The notes: generated by a model not told the origin, from the sequence alone. Positions 7,824 through 17,298 are shown, numbered from the stretch's first letter. The stretch is DNA of 33,096 bases from Propionibacteriaceae bacterium (GCA_009778875.1 WRFI01000007.1:1-33096); one strand, 5' to 3'. A program made the numbers and translations.

Positions 7824-8707
7824 CGCTCGCTGGCCTGCACCGTGCCGGTCCGGGCGTCGATGTGCAGAACCAACGCCTCGCCGGGCTTCATCGGCACCGT
7901 CTCGATGTCCTCGCCCCAGCCCAGGGACGCCGCCATCGCCGGCAGGCCCGGCAGGTGACCGCACACGGCGCGGGGCACACCGTCCGCCAGCAGATCGGCG
8001 CGCAGCTCCCGCATGAGCCGGGCCAGGTCGGACGGGCGGGCATCATCGGCCAGCTCGGGTCTGGGTTCGACCTTCACATGACGGCTTTGCGAATACGGCT
8101 GCAACGTCTGCTTGCAGCGAACCGCCGGCGACGCCATCAGCGCGCCCACCCCGTAGGCGGCCAGCAGATCGCGCAACCGTTTGGCCTGCCGCTGCCCCCG
8201 CTCGCTGAGGGGACGCAGCGAGTCGGCCTTCGACCAGGTTTCCCGCGAGGCCGCCTTGGCGTGACGAATGATAATCAGCGTGCGGGTGGAGCCCAGGGCC
8301 AGAGCTTTCGTCAACACCTGACGCTCGTCCGCGTAGGTCAATGTGGCCAAAGCGTCAGCCACCGGGCGCCACGTCACGGCGTCGATTTCGTGCGGATCTG
8401 CCGGTGCCCGGCGAGACGAATCGGCGAGGCGCCCGACCCACCAATGCACCCGCTTGGTGGTGTTCTTCACCGGGTAGTCGATGACGGCCACTGGCCGGGC
8501 GGCCACGGCATGACAGCCGCTCTCCTCCGCCAGCTCGCGGCAGGCCGTCTCGGGCGGCAGTTCACCTTCGTCGATGTGCCCCTTCGGCAGCACCCAGTCT
8601 TGCCAGGCGGGCCGGTGAACCGTCAATACCTCGGTGCCGCTGGCCCCTTGGCGCCACACCACCAGCCCGGCTGCCCTGACGACTGGACGTCCCACCGCGA
8701 CGGCCAT
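7805..8707 (-). CDS. mutT1: MutT1-like Nudix hydrolase with C-terminal histidine phosphatase domain
   Basis: This 300-residue protein has two domains. Residues 1-135 are a Nudix hydrolase with a complete Nudix box from G43 to C65 (E49, R57-E58, E61-E62). Residues ~140-300 are a SixA/phosphoglycerate-mutase-type histidine phosphatase with IIIRHAKA (catalytic His149), SPAVRCKQT and CGHLPG. This is the architecture of mycobacterial MutT1, which hydrolyses 8-oxo-dGTP and diadenosine polyphosphates and can complete the reaction to the monophosphate. As in mycobacteria it sits beside ppk1; its ATG shares one base with the ppk1 stop (TGATG), so the two are translated together. The start is fixed by this coupling. 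Expected to act in the cytoplasm in nucleotide-pool sanitation. Confidence 0.92.
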   Translation of the reverse strand: MAVAVGRPVVRAAGLVVWRQGASGTEVLTVHRPAWQDWVLPKGHIDEGELPPETACRELAEESGCHAVAARPVAVIDYPVKNTTKRVHWWVGRLADSSRRAPADPHEIDAVTWRPVADALATLTYADERQVLTKALALGSTRTLIIIRHAKAASRETWSKADSLRPLSERGQRQAKRLRDLLAAYGVGALMASPAVRCKQTLQPYSQSRHVKVEPRPELADDARPSDLARLMRELRADLLADGVPRAVCGHLPGLPAMAASLGWGEDIETVPMKPGEALVLHIDARTGTVQASERYRSPL

Positions 8708-10878
8708 CAGCGGCGACGTCCAGCCATTGCGGTGATCAAATACTCCTGCATGTCACGCAGCGGTTTTCCGTCCGCATCGACGGTGCGCGGCGACCATTCA
8801 AGGTCGTGCAGACGCCAGGTGACCGTTCCCGGATCGAAGGCGATGTCGAACAGGTCACCTATCTCGGCGATATGCGCGGCGTGGTTGATGCCAACGATCA
8901 CCTCGACGCGACGGTCAAGGTTTCTGTGCATCATGTCGGCGGACCCGATGCCGACCACCGGGTGGCCGGCGTTCTCAAACCAGTACAGGCGCGAATGCTC
9001 CAGGAAACGCCCCAGGATGGAGATGATCTCGATGTTCTCGCTCAACCCCGGCACACCGGGACGGATCGTGCAGGTGCCGCGCACCCACAATTGCACCTGC
9101 ACCCCGGCCTGGCTGGCCCGGTACAGCGCATCGATGATGGCCTCGTCGACGATTGAGTTGACCTTCATGCGCACGCGGGCCGGCAGCCCGGCGCGGTGGT
9201 TTTCGATCTCCTTTTCGATGTTCTCGAGCAGCCCGACGCGGACCCCGGCCGGGGCCACCATCAAGCGGCGGTAGTTCGATTCGTGGCTCATGCCGGACAG
9301 GTGGTTGAACAGACGGGACACGTCGTCGGTGATTATCGGGTTGGCCGTCAGCAGGCCCATGTCCTCGTATAGCCGGGCCGTCTTCGGATTGTAGTTGCCG
9401 GTGCCGACGTGGGCGTAGCGGCGCAGGCCCTCGGCCTCGTCGCGCACAACCAGGATGAGCTTGCAGTGCGTTTTCAATCCGACCATTCCATAGACGACGT
9501 GGACGCCGTACTTTTCCAGCTTGCGCGCCCAGGCAATGTTAGCTTCCTCATCAAAACGGGCCTTGATTTCCACGACGGCCAAAACCTGTTTGCCGGCCTT
9601 GGCGGCCTCGATCAAGGCATCGACGATCGGCGAATCGCCGCTGGTGCGGTACAGCGTCAGCTTGATGGCCAGCACCTTCGGGTCGGCGGCGGCCTGCTCG
9701 ACCAGCCGCTGCACGCTGGTGGCGAAGGAATCGTAGGGGTGATGCAGCAAGACGTCGCGCTTGCGCACGGCGGCGAAAACGTCGGCCGACCGGGCGGTTT
9801 CCACCTCGGCCAGGTGCGGGTGCGTCTTGGGCAGGAAATTGGGGTATTTGAGGTCTTCCCGCTCGACGTCGGCAATTGTGAAAAGGCCCGTCAAATCGAG
9901 TGGCGCCCGCAGCCGGAAAATCTCGCGCTCCGTCACGTTCAGCTGGCGCACGAGCATTTCGAGCATCTCGTCGTCGATGTCCTTCTCGACCTCCAGCCGC
10001 ACCGGGGGACGTCCCGTCCGGCGGCGCAGCAATTCGGTCTCCAACGCGTAGAGCAGGTTTTCGGCGTCGTCCTCCTCGACCTCAATATCTTCGTTGCGGG
10101 TCACCCGGAATGTGGTGTGCTGCAGGATCTGCATTCCCGTGAATACCTTGTCCAGGTGGTAGATCATCACCGATTCCAGCGGCACAAACCGTCCGTCACC
10201 AATCGGTATGAAACGGTCGAGGATTGTCGGCACCTTGATGCGGGCGAACTGCCTGGCGCCCGTTGACGGGTTGCGCAGCAGCACCGCGATATTCAGGCTG
10301 AGCCCCGAAATGTACGGGAACGGGTGGGACGGATCGACGGTCAGCGGCGTCAGGACGGGGAAAATCCGGTCGGTGAACAGCAGATTCATGCGTTCGCGCT
10401 CGTCTTCGTCGAGGTCCGCGCAATCCAGAACCTGAATGCCGTGGGCGGCCAGTTCGGGGGCCACCTGGTTGAAATAGACGTCCTCCTCATCGTCAACCAG
10501 CTCGTGGGCGCGCGCCAGGATGGCGGCGTGCAGTTCCCGCGGCCCCATGCCATTGGTCGACGGCACGGCCACCCCGGCATCGATGCGCCGCTTGAGGCCG
10601 GCCACCCGCACCATGAAAAACTCGTCCAGATTCGAACTGAAAATGGCCAGAAAGCGGGCGCGCTCCAGCAAGGGAACCCGCACCTTGTCTTTGGCCAGGT
10701 CGAGCACGCGGTTGTTGAACGCCAGCCAGCCGAGTTCGCGGTCGCCGTAACGGTCAACCGGCAAAGGCGTGTCGTCGTCCTGCGGTACGGCAACCGGCTG
10801 CGGCGGGCTGGCCGGTGGATCAGGCGTCACCCGCACCGGCACATCTGCCGATGTCTCCTCAACGGGCACTGCATCCAC
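8707..10878 (-). CDS. ppk1: polyphosphate kinase 1
   Basis: Polyphosphate kinase makes inorganic polyphosphate from ATP and can run in reverse. The protein shows the N-terminal four-helix region ([19 protein letters not shown] and [11 protein letters not shown]), the PLD-like catalytic domains with [10 protein letters not shown] (the autophosphorylated His, about residue 471), [22 protein letters not shown], and the second conserved His in [12 protein letters not shown]. The length of ~723 residues is normal for Actinobacteria. Two starts are possible: ATG at 10896 without a ribosome site, or the in-frame GTG at 10878 with a perfect AAGGAG 6 nt upstream. I prefer the GTG; the choice changes only six residues. 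It is co-directional with glnR upstream (60-nt gap) and coupled to mutT1 downstream. Confidence 0.96.
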   Translation of the reverse strand: MDAVPVEETSADVPVRVTPDPPASPPQPVAVPQDDDTPLPVDRYGDRELGWLAFNNRVLDLAKDKVRVPLLERARFLAIFSSNLDEFFMVRVAGLKRRIDAGVAVPSTNGMGPRELHAAILARAHELVDDEEDVYFNQVAPELAAHGIQVLDCADLDEDERERMNLLFTDRIFPVLTPLTVDPSHPFPYISGLSLNIAVLLRNPSTGARQFARIKVPTILDRFIPIGDGRFVPLESVMIYHLDKVFTGMQILQHTTFRVTRNEDIEVEEDDAENLLYALETELLRRRTGRPPVRLEVEKDIDDEMLEMLVRQLNVTEREIFRLRAPLDLTGLFTIADVEREDLKYPNFLPKTHPHLAEVETARSADVFAAVRKRDVLLHHPYDSFATSVQRLVEQAAADPKVLAIKLTLYRTSGDSPIVDALIEAAKAGKQVLAVVEIKARFDEEANIAWARKLEKYGVHVVYGMVGLKTHCKLILVVRDEAEGLRRYAHVGTGNYNPKTARLYEDMGLLTANPIITDDVSRLFNHLSGMSHESNYRRLMVAPAGVRVGLLENIEKEIENHRAGLPARVRMKVNSIVDEAIIDALYRASQAGVQVQLWVRGTCTIRPGVPGLSENIEIISILGRFLEHSRLYWFENAGHPVVGIGSADMMHRNLDRRVEVIVGINHAAHIAEIGDLFDIAFDPGTVTWRLHDLEWSPRTVDADGKPLRDMQEYLITAMAGRRR

Positions 10879-10915
10879 GAGTTTCTCCTTCATCATGGGG
10901 ACGATTGCCGATCCG

Positions 10916-10930
10916 GGGGCTTGCCGCCCC
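10916..10930 (-). terminator. short hairpin between glnR and ppk1
   Basis: On the minus strand GGGGC and GCCCC form a 5-bp stem with a 5-nt loop, 9 nt after the glnR stop. There is no T-run behind it, so it may attenuate rather than stop read-through into ppk1. Confidence 0.3.
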
Positions 10931-10938
10931 AGATAACG

Positions 10939-11619
10939 CTACTCGTTCTCTCCCGCCCCGTCAGGCGTTCGGACGGGGCTAAAGCGGTATCCAACATTAC
11001 GCACAGTCTGAATACAGTGTTCCAGGCGCGGGCCCAGTTTGGCCCGCAGCCGCCTGATGTGCACGTCGACGGTGCGGGTGCCGCCGAAATAGTCGTAGCC
11101 CCACACATCGGATAGCAGCTGCTCGCGGGTCAATACCCGTCCCTCATGGCCCACCATGTACTTCAGCAGCTCGAACTCGGTGTACGTCAGATCGATGGAG
11201 TTGCCGTAGGCGGTGGCCGTGTAGCTGGCGTCGTCGATGGTCAGCGGGCCGGCCACCAGGGCCGACGATTCCGGTGTCGACTCAATCAGCAGGCGCACAC
11301 GCGCATCCATCTCGGCCGCTGTCACCGTGTCGACGACGAAATCGTCGATGCCCCAGCCGCTTGTCAGCACCGGCAGGGACGCCACGGGCACGATCAGCAA
11401 GACCCTGTTCTGGCTGGCCGTCACCAACAGTTGACAGGTGGTGCGGGCCTGCATCAGATCTGCCCGGCCGTCCACCACGACGAGGTCTGCCACGCCGGGA
11501 TGGCTGAGTGCCGCGTCGGCGCCGCGCACCGGCACCACCTCGTGCGGCAGCATGTCCAGGGCAGGCAGCGGTACGCCGGCGCGCTGATTCGCCGGGCTCA
11601 CCAGCAGAATCCGGGCCAC
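10939..11619 (-). CDS. glnR: GlnR-type orphan OmpR-family response regulator
   Basis: GlnR is the global nitrogen regulator of many Actinobacteria (glutamine synthetase, ammonium and nitrate uptake). The start is the GTG at 11619, 5 nt after GGAGG on the minus strand, giving [12 protein letters not shown], which matches the short N-terminus of the family; a longer ATG frame from 11658 lacks a ribosome site. The receiver domain (1-~115) has the atypical GlnR signature: [21 protein letters not shown] and [10 protein letters not shown], with an Asp but without a normal phosphorylation pocket. The C-terminal winged helix has [32 protein letters not shown] and TVRNVGYRF, almost word for word those of Streptomyces GlnR as I remember it. 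No sensor kinase gene is adjacent, as expected for GlnR. Confidence 0.85.
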   Translation of the reverse strand: MARILLVSPANQRAGVPLPALDMLPHEVVPVRGADAALSHPGVADLVVVDGRADLMQARTTCQLLVTASQNRVLLIVPVASLPVLTSGWGIDDFVVDTVTAAEMDARVRLLIESTPESSALVAGPLTIDDASYTATAYGNSIDLTYTEFELLKYMVGHEGRVLTREQLLSDVWGYDYFGGTRTVDVHIRRLRAKLGPRLEHCIQTVRNVGYRFSPVRTPDGAGENE

Positions 11620-11692
11620 AGCCACCTCCAGCCTCTCGTCGTGATTCTCACCCAACAATACCGGTCGAACCCACTTCAGGAAGACACACCGG

Positions 11693-11698
11693 TAGGCT
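11693..11698 (+). promoter_or_regulatory. leaderless-type -10 box of folE
   Basis: TAGGCT is followed by 7 nt and then the ATG at 11706, with no Shine-Dalgarno site. The same TAGGCTTGAC string stands in front of the mannosyltransferase gene at 21401. The glnR gene diverges on the other side of this 86-nt gap. Confidence 0.55.
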
Positions 11699-11705
11699 TG
11701 ACGAT

Positions 11706-12299
11706 ATGAGCAATACCAAACCGGCCGGCCAAATCGACCATCAGCGGGTGCAGGCGGCGGTGCGGGAGTTCCTGATCGGCATTGGTGAGGACCCCGACCG
11801 TGAAGGCCTGGCGGGCACCCCGGAGCGCGTCGCCCGCGCCTGCGACGAGATTTTTGCCGGGTTGGGCGAGGACGCCACGCAGGTGCTTGCCACCACCTTC
11901 GATGCCAGCCATGACGAGATGGTGCTGGTGCGCGACATCGACGTCCATTCGATCTGCGAGCATCACCTGCTGCCTTTCGAAGGCGTGGCCCACGTGGCCT
12001 ATATTCCGCCTGCCAACGGCCGCATCACCGGTTTGTCGAAGCTGGCCCGCCTGGTTGATGTGTATGCCCGCCGTCCCCAGGTGCAAGAACGCCTGACGAC
12101 CCAGATTGCCGACGCCTTGACCACCCAGCTGGGGGCTCGCGGCGTGCTGGTCGTCGTCGATTGCGAGCACCTGTGCATGACCATGCGCGGCGTCAAGAAG
12201 CCCGGCTCGCACACCGTCACCTCAGCCGTGCGGGGCCTGTTGCGCAACCCGGCGACCCGCGCCGAGGCCATGAGCCTGATAATGGGCAGCCAGCGATGA
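11706..12299 (+). CDS. folE: GTP cyclohydrolase I
   Basis: FolE converts GTP to 7,8-dihydroneopterin triphosphate, the first step of folate synthesis. The 197-residue protein has the family core: [33 protein letters not shown] with the zinc ligands Cys84 and His87, [22 protein letters not shown], and [18 protein letters not shown] with the third ligand Cys157. The ATG at 11706 gives a normal-length N-terminus and lies 7 nt behind a TAGGCT box. The stop overlaps the folP start (ATGA), so the folate genes are translated in series. Confidence 0.97.
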   Translation: MSNTKPAGQIDHQRVQAAVREFLIGIGEDPDREGLAGTPERVARACDEIFAGLGEDATQVLATTFDASHDEMVLVRDIDVHSICEHHLLPFEGVAHVAYIPPANGRITGLSKLARLVDVYARRPQVQERLTTQIADALTTQLGARGVLVVVDCEHLCMTMRGVKKPGSHTVTSAVRGLLRNPATRAEAMSLIMGSQR

Positions 12300-13084
12300 C
12301 AAACGGCGACACCTGGCGCCCCACCAAGGTGATGGGCGTGGTCAATGTGACGCCCGATTCATTCTTTGACGGCGGCAAGTGGATCAACCCGACCGCCGCC
12401 ATCAATCACGGTTTGGATCTGGTCGAAGCGGGGGCCGACGTTTTGGATGTGGGCGCCGAATCAACCAGGCCGGGCTTCGAGCCCGTGCCCGCCGATGAGC
12501 AACTGCGCCGCCTGCTACCCGTCCTCTACGGTCTGGAACAAGCCGGTGTGCCGATTTCTGTCGACACCCGTGACGCGCGCGTCGCGCATGAAGCGATATC
12601 GGCCGGGGCCACCATCATCAATGACGTCAGCGGCGGTGACGGCGACCCGACAATGTTTGACCTCGTGGCGCAAGCCGGTGTCGATTACGTCTGCCAAAGC
12701 TGGCGCCGCGGAATGCCCGCCACGAATTGGCGGGCCACGCTGGACGATTTGCTCTGGCGGCGCGACGCCTGCCTGGATGCCGGCATCTGCGCTGAACACA
12801 TCATTTTGGATCCCGGCCTGGGTTTTGGCGGTGACCTACAAGATGACTGGGGTATCCTGGCCCACCTCGGCGCCTTCACGGCCCTGCCCCACCGCATCCT
12901 TATCGGCGCGTCCAACAAACGGTTTGTGCAGCAGGCCGGCAATGACACCCCCCAGGCCGTCACGACGTCAAATATTGCCATCACCGCCTGGTGTGCGACC
13001 CAGGGCGTTTGGGCTGTCCGGACACACACCGTCACCGAACACAAGCAGGCAATTGCGGTTATCGGCCGGATCATTGAGGATTGA
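12296..13084 (+). CDS. folP: dihydropteroate synthase
   Basis: FolP condenses 6-hydroxymethyl-dihydropterin diphosphate with p-aminobenzoate; it is the sulfonamide target. The start ATG overlaps the folE stop. The 262-residue TIM barrel shows [15 protein letters not shown] (13-27), [10 protein letters not shown] (51-60), ISVDT (87-91), INDVSGG (108-114), LDPGLGFG (171-178) and VRTHTV (241-246). Two conserved places are unusual. The SRK motif that carries Ser219, Arg220 and Lys221 in E. coli reads S206-N207-K208. The usual MHxRG-type segment reads CQSWRRG. The catalytic Asp, Asn and Lys positions are kept, and the operon position between folE and folBK argues for a working enzyme. Whether sulfonamide binding is altered is open. 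Confidence 0.9.
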   Translation: MTNGDTWRPTKVMGVVNVTPDSFFDGGKWINPTAAINHGLDLVEAGADVLDVGAESTRPGFEPVPADEQLRRLLPVLYGLEQAGVPISVDTRDARVAHEAISAGATIINDVSGGDGDPTMFDLVAQAGVDYVCQSWRRGMPATNWRATLDDLLWRRDACLDAGICAEHIILDPGLGFGGDLQDDWGILAHLGAFTALPHRILIGASNKRFVQQAGNDTPQAVTTSNIAITAWCATQGVWAVRTHTVTEHKQAIAVIGRIIED

Positions 13085-13087
13085 CAG

Positions 13088-13933
13088 ATGCGAATCGAGA
13101 TCAAGGGGCTGCGCGCCAAAGGTTTCCACGGCGTTAGGGATTACGAGCGCCGCGATGGCCAGGAATTCGTCGTCGATGTCACATTGAACCGTCCAGAGCC
13201 ATTCGTTGACGCGCTCGCGGCTACCGTCGATTATTCGCGAATTGCCAACACCGTTGTTGATGCTATTGGCGGCCGCCCGGTCGATCTGATTGAAACGCTG
13301 GCCCAGAATATCGCCGACCAACTGCTGCGCGACCGCCCATCATTGCGATCGGTGCGCGTGGCTGTGCACAAGCCCGATGCGCCGCTGAAGGTGAGCTTCG
13401 ATGACGTGATCTGCCACGTCAAGCGGGCCCGCCAATGCCCTGCCACCGGATTCGTGCTGAGCCTCGGCACCAATTTGGGTGAACTTGATGACAACCTGCG
13501 CCAGGGGTTGGCCGCTCTGTCGGAAACGCCAGGAGTCGACCTGACGGCCTGCTCCAGCATTTACCGCACCACCCCCGTAGAGGTTGGCGACGACCCGCAG
13601 CCCGATTATCACAACCTGGTGGTCACCGGGTTGACGACACTTTCACCCCACGAATTGCTGCACCGGACGGCGTCAATCGAACAGGCCTTGGGACGCACCC
13701 GCCCCTATCAGCACGCGCCCCGCACCATGGATATTGACATAATCGCACTTGGTGACGCCGTCATTGATGACGACGAACTGACGCTGCCCCACCCCCGCGC
13801 CTGGCAAAGAGCCTTCGTCTTGGTGCCCTGGGCGGAAATCGCCCCGCAGGCGAGACTGCCACAGGGTCCGATTGCCGATTTGGCCGCCTCATTGGACCAC
13901 ACGACGGTGTCCAAACTGTCGCCAATGTGGTGA
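13088..13933 (+). CDS. folBK: fused dihydroneopterin aldolase / HPPK (FolB-FolK)
   Basis: One 281-residue protein joins two consecutive folate enzymes. Residues 1-~118 are FolB (dihydroneopterin aldolase): IKGLRAKGFHGVRDYERRDGQEFVVDV, the DYS site with Tyr49, and VAVHKPDAPL with Lys95. Residues ~120-281 are FolK (6-hydroxymethyl-dihydropterin pyrophosphokinase): FVLSLGTNLGELDDNL, SSIYRTTPVEV, the magnesium-binding RTMDIDIIALGD, LPHPRAWQRAFVLVPWAEI. The gene starts 3 nt after the folP stop. The fusion makes both reaction steps from one peptide and is known in other bacteria. After the stop comes an AT-rich 135-nt gap with the lsr2 promoter. Confidence 0.95.
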   Translation: MRIEIKGLRAKGFHGVRDYERRDGQEFVVDVTLNRPEPFVDALAATVDYSRIANTVVDAIGGRPVDLIETLAQNIADQLLRDRPSLRSVRVAVHKPDAPLKVSFDDVICHVKRARQCPATGFVLSLGTNLGELDDNLRQGLAALSETPGVDLTACSSIYRTTPVEVGDDPQPDYHNLVVTGLTTLSPHELLHRTASIEQALGRTRPYQHAPRTMDIDIIALGDAVIDDDELTLPHPRAWQRAFVLVPWAEIAPQARLPQGPIADLAASLDHTTVSKLSPMW

Positions 13934-14014
13934 TTTGAGTCAAAAACGGTGGTTAATTCCTCTGCTTTGGGGGAAATGAGGGAGAAAATACGCGTGGCGG
14001 CGGGTCGAATGTCA

Positions 14015-14037
14015 TATACTGTTAAGCGACAATTAAC
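14015..14037 (+). promoter_or_regulatory. lsr2 promoter -10 box and adjoining palindrome
   Basis: TATACT (14015-14020) is a near-consensus -10 box in an AT-rich island of this GC-rich window. It is followed at once by the palindrome GTTAAgcgacaaTTAAC (14021-14037), which would overlap the transcription start. The ribosome site AAGGAG lies at 14055-14060. The palindrome could be an operator; since Lsr2 binds AT-rich DNA, autoregulation is an attractive inference. Confidence 0.55.
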
Positions 14038-14068
14038 GTCAAACAAATCCAGCTAAGGAGTCCAATCA

Positions 14069-14557
14069 ATGGCCACAAAGACAATCGTCCGCATAGTTGA
14101 CGATATCGACGGCTCTCCCGCCACCAAGTCCTTTTCTTTTTCTTGGGGTGGGTACAAGTATCACATCGACCTGAACGATACCCATGCCGCCACACTGAAA
14201 GCTGACTTTGACCGGTGGATCAAAGTTGCAAAGCGCGAGCGCTACGGCGGCAAGCCGGCTGCGGCTGTCGAAGCACCGGTCGCCGCACCGGCCCCGAAGC
14301 CTGCCCCCAAGCCCGTCGCGAAGCCTGCCGCCAAGCCGGCCGCCAAGCCGGCCGTCAAGCCCGCCGCGAAGGTTGCCACCAAGGCACCTGCCAAGCCGCG
14401 CCGCCGCGCCGCCAAGAAGCCAACCGGCCCCAGCCCGGCGGAAGTCCGCGCCTGGGCCACCGTCGAGGGCATCAAGGTCGCCGATCGCGGCCGCCTGGCA
14501 CCGGCCCTCGTGGAGCAATTCCTGGCAGCCAAGGCCGCCGCCAAGGCAGCCCTCTGA
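14069..14557 (+). CDS. lsr2: Lsr2-type nucleoid-associated protein with long Ala-Lys-Pro linker
   Basis: Lsr2 bridges AT-rich DNA and silences foreign genes in Actinobacteria. Residues 1-~58 are the dimerisation domain (TKTIVRIVDDIDGSPATKSFSFSWGG, YHIDLNDTHAATL). Residues ~120-162 are the DNA-binding domain, ending with GIKVADRGRLAPALVEQFLAA; Arg140-Gly-Arg142 is the minor-groove RGR hook. Between them lies a ~60-residue linker of APKP/AAKP repeats and an RRRAAKK patch, far longer than in the usual ~110-residue Lsr2. The basic repeats resemble histone-H1-like tails and should add non-specific DNA contact. It has a strong ribosome site (AAGGAG, 8 nt before ATG), sits before clpC as in mycobacteria, and is closed by its own terminator. 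Confidence 0.93.
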   Translation: MATKTIVRIVDDIDGSPATKSFSFSWGGYKYHIDLNDTHAATLKADFDRWIKVAKRERYGGKPAAAVEAPVAAPAPKPAPKPVAKPAAKPAAKPAVKPAAKVATKAPAKPRRRAAKKPTGPSPAEVRAWATVEGIKVADRGRLAPALVEQFLAAKAAAKAAL

Positions 14558-14571
14558 ACAGCACCTCCAGA

Positions 14572-14600
14572 AGCGAGCCGGGGAACATCTCCGGCTCGCT
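14572..14600 (+). terminator. hairpin terminator after lsr2
   Basis: AGCGAGCCGG (14572-14581) and CCGGCTCGCT (14591-14600) form a perfect 10-bp stem with a 9-nt loop, 14 nt after the lsr2 stop. There is no T-run, as often in GC-rich genomes. It separates lsr2 from the clpC promoter. Confidence 0.65.
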
Positions 14601-14617
14601 GCACGTTATGACCAGGG

Positions 14618-14647
14618 TAGAATGGATGGTTGGCCGTCGCTGAGGAG
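14618..14647 (+). promoter_or_regulatory. clpC promoter -10 box and ribosome site
   Basis: TAGAAT (14618-14623) is a good -10 box downstream of the lsr2 terminator. GAGGAG (14642-14647) lies 8 nt before the clpC ATG. I saw neither an HspR HAIR element nor a clear ClgR-type box here, so clpC and clpB are probably regulated differently. Confidence 0.5.
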
Positions 14648-14655
14648 AAAAAGAC

Positions 14656-17223
14656 ATGTTTGAACGATTTACCGACCGGGCACGCCGGGTCATCGTGCTG
14701 GCGCAGGACGAGGCCAAGCTGCTGAATCACAACTACATCGGCACGGAGCACATTCTGCTTGGCCTGATCCACGAGGGAGAAGGCGTGGCGGCTCAGGCGC
14801 TGGAACAGTTGGGCGTCACCCTGGAGAAGGTTCGGGCGCAACTCGAAGAGATCATCGGGCATGGCCCGAACCCGCCGACCGGGCACATCCCCTTCACCCC
14901 AAGGGCCAAGAAGGTTTTGGAGTTGTCGCTGCGCGAGGCCCTGCAAATGAACCATTCCTACATCGGCACGGAGCATGTTTTGCTAGGAATTTGCCGTGAA
15001 GGTGAAGGTGTGGCAGCCCAGGTTCTCATCAAGCTTGGTGTCGACCTGGGGCGGGTGCGCAGCACCGTCATGCAGCTGATGCAGGGCACCGGGCAGGAAC
15101 CCGAAAGCCGTGGCCCCGAACCCGTCGAGATTGGTGCTGGTGTCGGTGGACGGGTTGGCGCCAGCCCGTCCGGGAACTCCGTGCTCGACCAATTCGGGCG
15201 CAACCTGACGCAGGCGGCCCGCGAAAACAAGCTTGACCCTGTCATTGGCCGCGAAAAGGAGATTGAACGGGTGATGACGGTGCTGAGCCGCCGCACCAAA
15301 AACAACCCCGTGCTGATCGGCCAGCCCGGCGTCGGCAAGACCGCCGTCGTCGAAGGCCTGGCCCAGGCCATCGTCCGCGGTGATGTGCCCGAGACGCTTC
15401 GGGACAAGCAGATCTATACCCTAGATTTGGGCGCCCTGATTGCCGGTTCGCGATATCGCGGCGATTTCGAGGAGCGCCTGAAAAAGGTGCTGAAAGAGAT
15501 CAAGACGCGCGGTGACATCATGCTGTTTATCGACGAGATCCATACCCTCGTCGGGGCTGGGGCCGCCGAAGGCGCCGTCGATGCGTCCTCCATTCTCAAG
15601 CCCATGCTGGCCCGCGGCGAGCTTCAAACCATTGGTGCGACGACGCTGGATGAATACCGCAAACATATCGAAAAGGACGCCGCCCTGGAGCGCCGTTTCC
15701 AGCCTATCCAGGTTGAACAGCCGTCAATTGCGCTGACCGTCGATATTTTGAAGGGTCTGCGCGACCGGTATGAGGCTCACCACCGCGTCACCATCACCGA
15801 CGAGGCACTGGTGGCGGCCGCCAACTTGGCCGACCGCTATGTGCAGGATCGTTTCCTGCCGGACAAGGCCATCGATCTTATCGACGAGGCCGGCGCCCGG
15901 ATGCGGATTTCCAAGATGACCGCACCGCCCGACCTGCGCGAGATTGACGAGAAAATCGCGGCGGTGCGGGCCCAGAAAGAGGCCGCCATCGACGCCCAGG
16001 ATTTCGAGGTCGCCGCCAAGTTCCGCGATGAGGAGCGAATTCTCGGCGAAAAGCGGCTTGAGCAGGAAAAGGCCTGGCATGAGGGCGAGGACACCACCCC
16101 GGCCATCATCACAGAGGAAGAAATTGCCCAGGTTCTGTCGTCCAGCACCGGTGTGCCGGTTTCGCGTCTGACCGAGGAGGAATCGGCCCGTCTGCTGCAG
16201 ATGGAAGCCGAAATCGGTAAGCGCTACATCGGCCAGAATGACGCGGTCAAAGCTTTGGCACGCTCGATTCGTCGCACCCGGGCGGGCCTCAAAGACCCCA
16301 AGCGTCCCAGCGGTTCGTTCATCTTTGCGGGCCCGTCAGGCGTCGGCAAGACGGAGTTGACGAAGGCGCTGACGGAATTCCTGTTCGGCGACGAGGACGC
16401 GCTCATAACCTTGGACATGAGCGAGTACTCCGAGAAGCACACGGCATCGAGAATGTTCGGTTCACCACCTGGTTACGTCGGCTATGAAGAGGGCGGCCAA
16501 TTGACGGAAAAGGTCCGCCGCAAGCCCTTCTCGGTTGTCCTTTTCGACGAAATCGAAAAGGCTCACCCCGACATTTTCAATTCGCTCTTGCAGATTCTGG
16601 ACGAGGGTCGTCTGACCGACGCCCAGGGCCGGGTCGTCGATTTCAAGAACACCGTCATCGTCATGACAACCAACCTCGGCACCCGCGACATCTCCAAATC
16701 GGTCAATCTGGGTTTCACCCGGGCGGGCGATGAGACGTCCAGCTACGAGAACATGAAAGCCAAGGTGACGGACGAGCTGAAGCAGCACTTCCGTCCGGAG
16801 TTTTTGAACCGCGTTGACGAAGTGATCGTCTTCCACCAGCTCACCACCGAGGATATCGAAAACATCGTCGACCTCATGATCGGCCAATTGGAGCTGCGTC
16901 TGGCCGACAAAGACATGGGTATCGAGTTGACCCCGGCCGCCAAGGCCCTGATCGCCAAGCGCGGTTATGACCCGGTGCTGGGTGCCCGTCCTCTGCGCCG
17001 GGCCATCCAACGCGATATCGAGGACCCGCTGGCGGAACGCATCCTTTATGGCGAGCTGTCCCCCGGCTCAATCGTGGTGGTCGACGTACCGGCCGAAGGT
17101 GAGACGGCAACGGAAAGTGAAGTCTTCACCTTCAAAGGCGTCCCGAAAGGCGAGACGCCCGACGTCGCGCCGCTGGAGGACATCGTCGCCGGCCCGGCCA
17201 CCGATGAACCACCGGTTGGCTGA
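14656..17223 (+). CDS. clpC: ATP-dependent Clp protease ATP-binding subunit ClpC
   Basis: ClpC is the Hsp100 unfoldase that feeds proteins to ClpP. The 855-residue protein has a double Clp-N repeat ([20 protein letters not shown] and [17 protein letters not shown], residues 1-~150) and two AAA+ modules: the first with GQPGVGKTA and [13 protein letters not shown], the second with GPSGVGKTE and [17 protein letters not shown]-like coiled middle domain ([21 protein letters not shown]) separates them. [20 protein letters not shown] and NRVDEVIVF complete the family. The first Walker A has Gln where most homologues have Glu (GEPGVGKT), which should be tolerated. The lsr2-clpC order matches mycobacteria. 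No clpP is near. Confidence 0.97.
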   Translation: MFERFTDRARRVIVLAQDEAKLLNHNYIGTEHILLGLIHEGEGVAAQALEQLGVTLEKVRAQLEEIIGHGPNPPTGHIPFTPRAKKVLELSLREALQMNHSYIGTEHVLLGICREGEGVAAQVLIKLGVDLGRVRSTVMQLMQGTGQEPESRGPEPVEIGAGVGGRVGASPSGNSVLDQFGRNLTQAARENKLDPVIGREKEIERVMTVLSRRTKNNPVLIGQPGVGKTAVVEGLAQAIVRGDVPETLRDKQIYTLDLGALIAGSRYRGDFEERLKKVLKEIKTRGDIMLFIDEIHTLVGAGAAEGAVDASSILKPMLARGELQTIGATTLDEYRKHIEKDAALERRFQPIQVEQPSIALTVDILKGLRDRYEAHHRVTITDEALVAAANLADRYVQDRFLPDKAIDLIDEAGARMRISKMTAPPDLREIDEKIAAVRAQKEAAIDAQDFEVAAKFRDEERILGEKRLEQEKAWHEGEDTTPAIITEEEIAQVLSSSTGVPVSRLTEEESARLLQMEAEIGKRYIGQNDAVKALARSIRRTRAGLKDPKRPSGSFIFAGPSGVGKTELTKALTEFLFGDEDALITLDMSEYSEKHTASRMFGSPPGYVGYEEGGQLTEKVRRKPFSVVLFDEIEKAHPDIFNSLLQILDEGRLTDAQGRVVDFKNTVIVMTTNLGTRDISKSVNLGFTRAGDETSSYENMKAKVTDELKQHFRPEFLNRVDEVIVFHQLTTEDIENIVDLMIGQLELRLADKDMGIELTPAAKALIAKRGYDPVLGARPLRRAIQRDIEDPLAERILYGELSPGSIVVVDVPAEGETATESEVFTFKGVPKGETPDVAPLEDIVAGPATDEPPVG

Positions 17224-17263
17224 CCGCCCGCGATTAGTTAAAACCAATGTTGAACGCATCGCC

Positions 17264-17292
17264 TAAGCTTGTGCTGTTGCTCTGACGAAAGG
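17264..17292 (+). promoter_or_regulatory. possible promoter and ribosome site of the ABC lipoprotein gene
   Basis: TAAGCT (17264-17269) could be a -10 box, and GAAAGGA (17286-17292) lies 6 nt before the ATG at 17299. It sits in the 75-nt gap after clpC. No -35 match is convincing. Confidence 0.35.
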
Positions 17293-17298
17293 AACCCT

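Noticed and set aside
14560-14655. HAIR or ClgR operator upstream of clpC
   Set aside because: The only clear inverted repeat is the lsr2 terminator; no half-sites of either operator are convincing.
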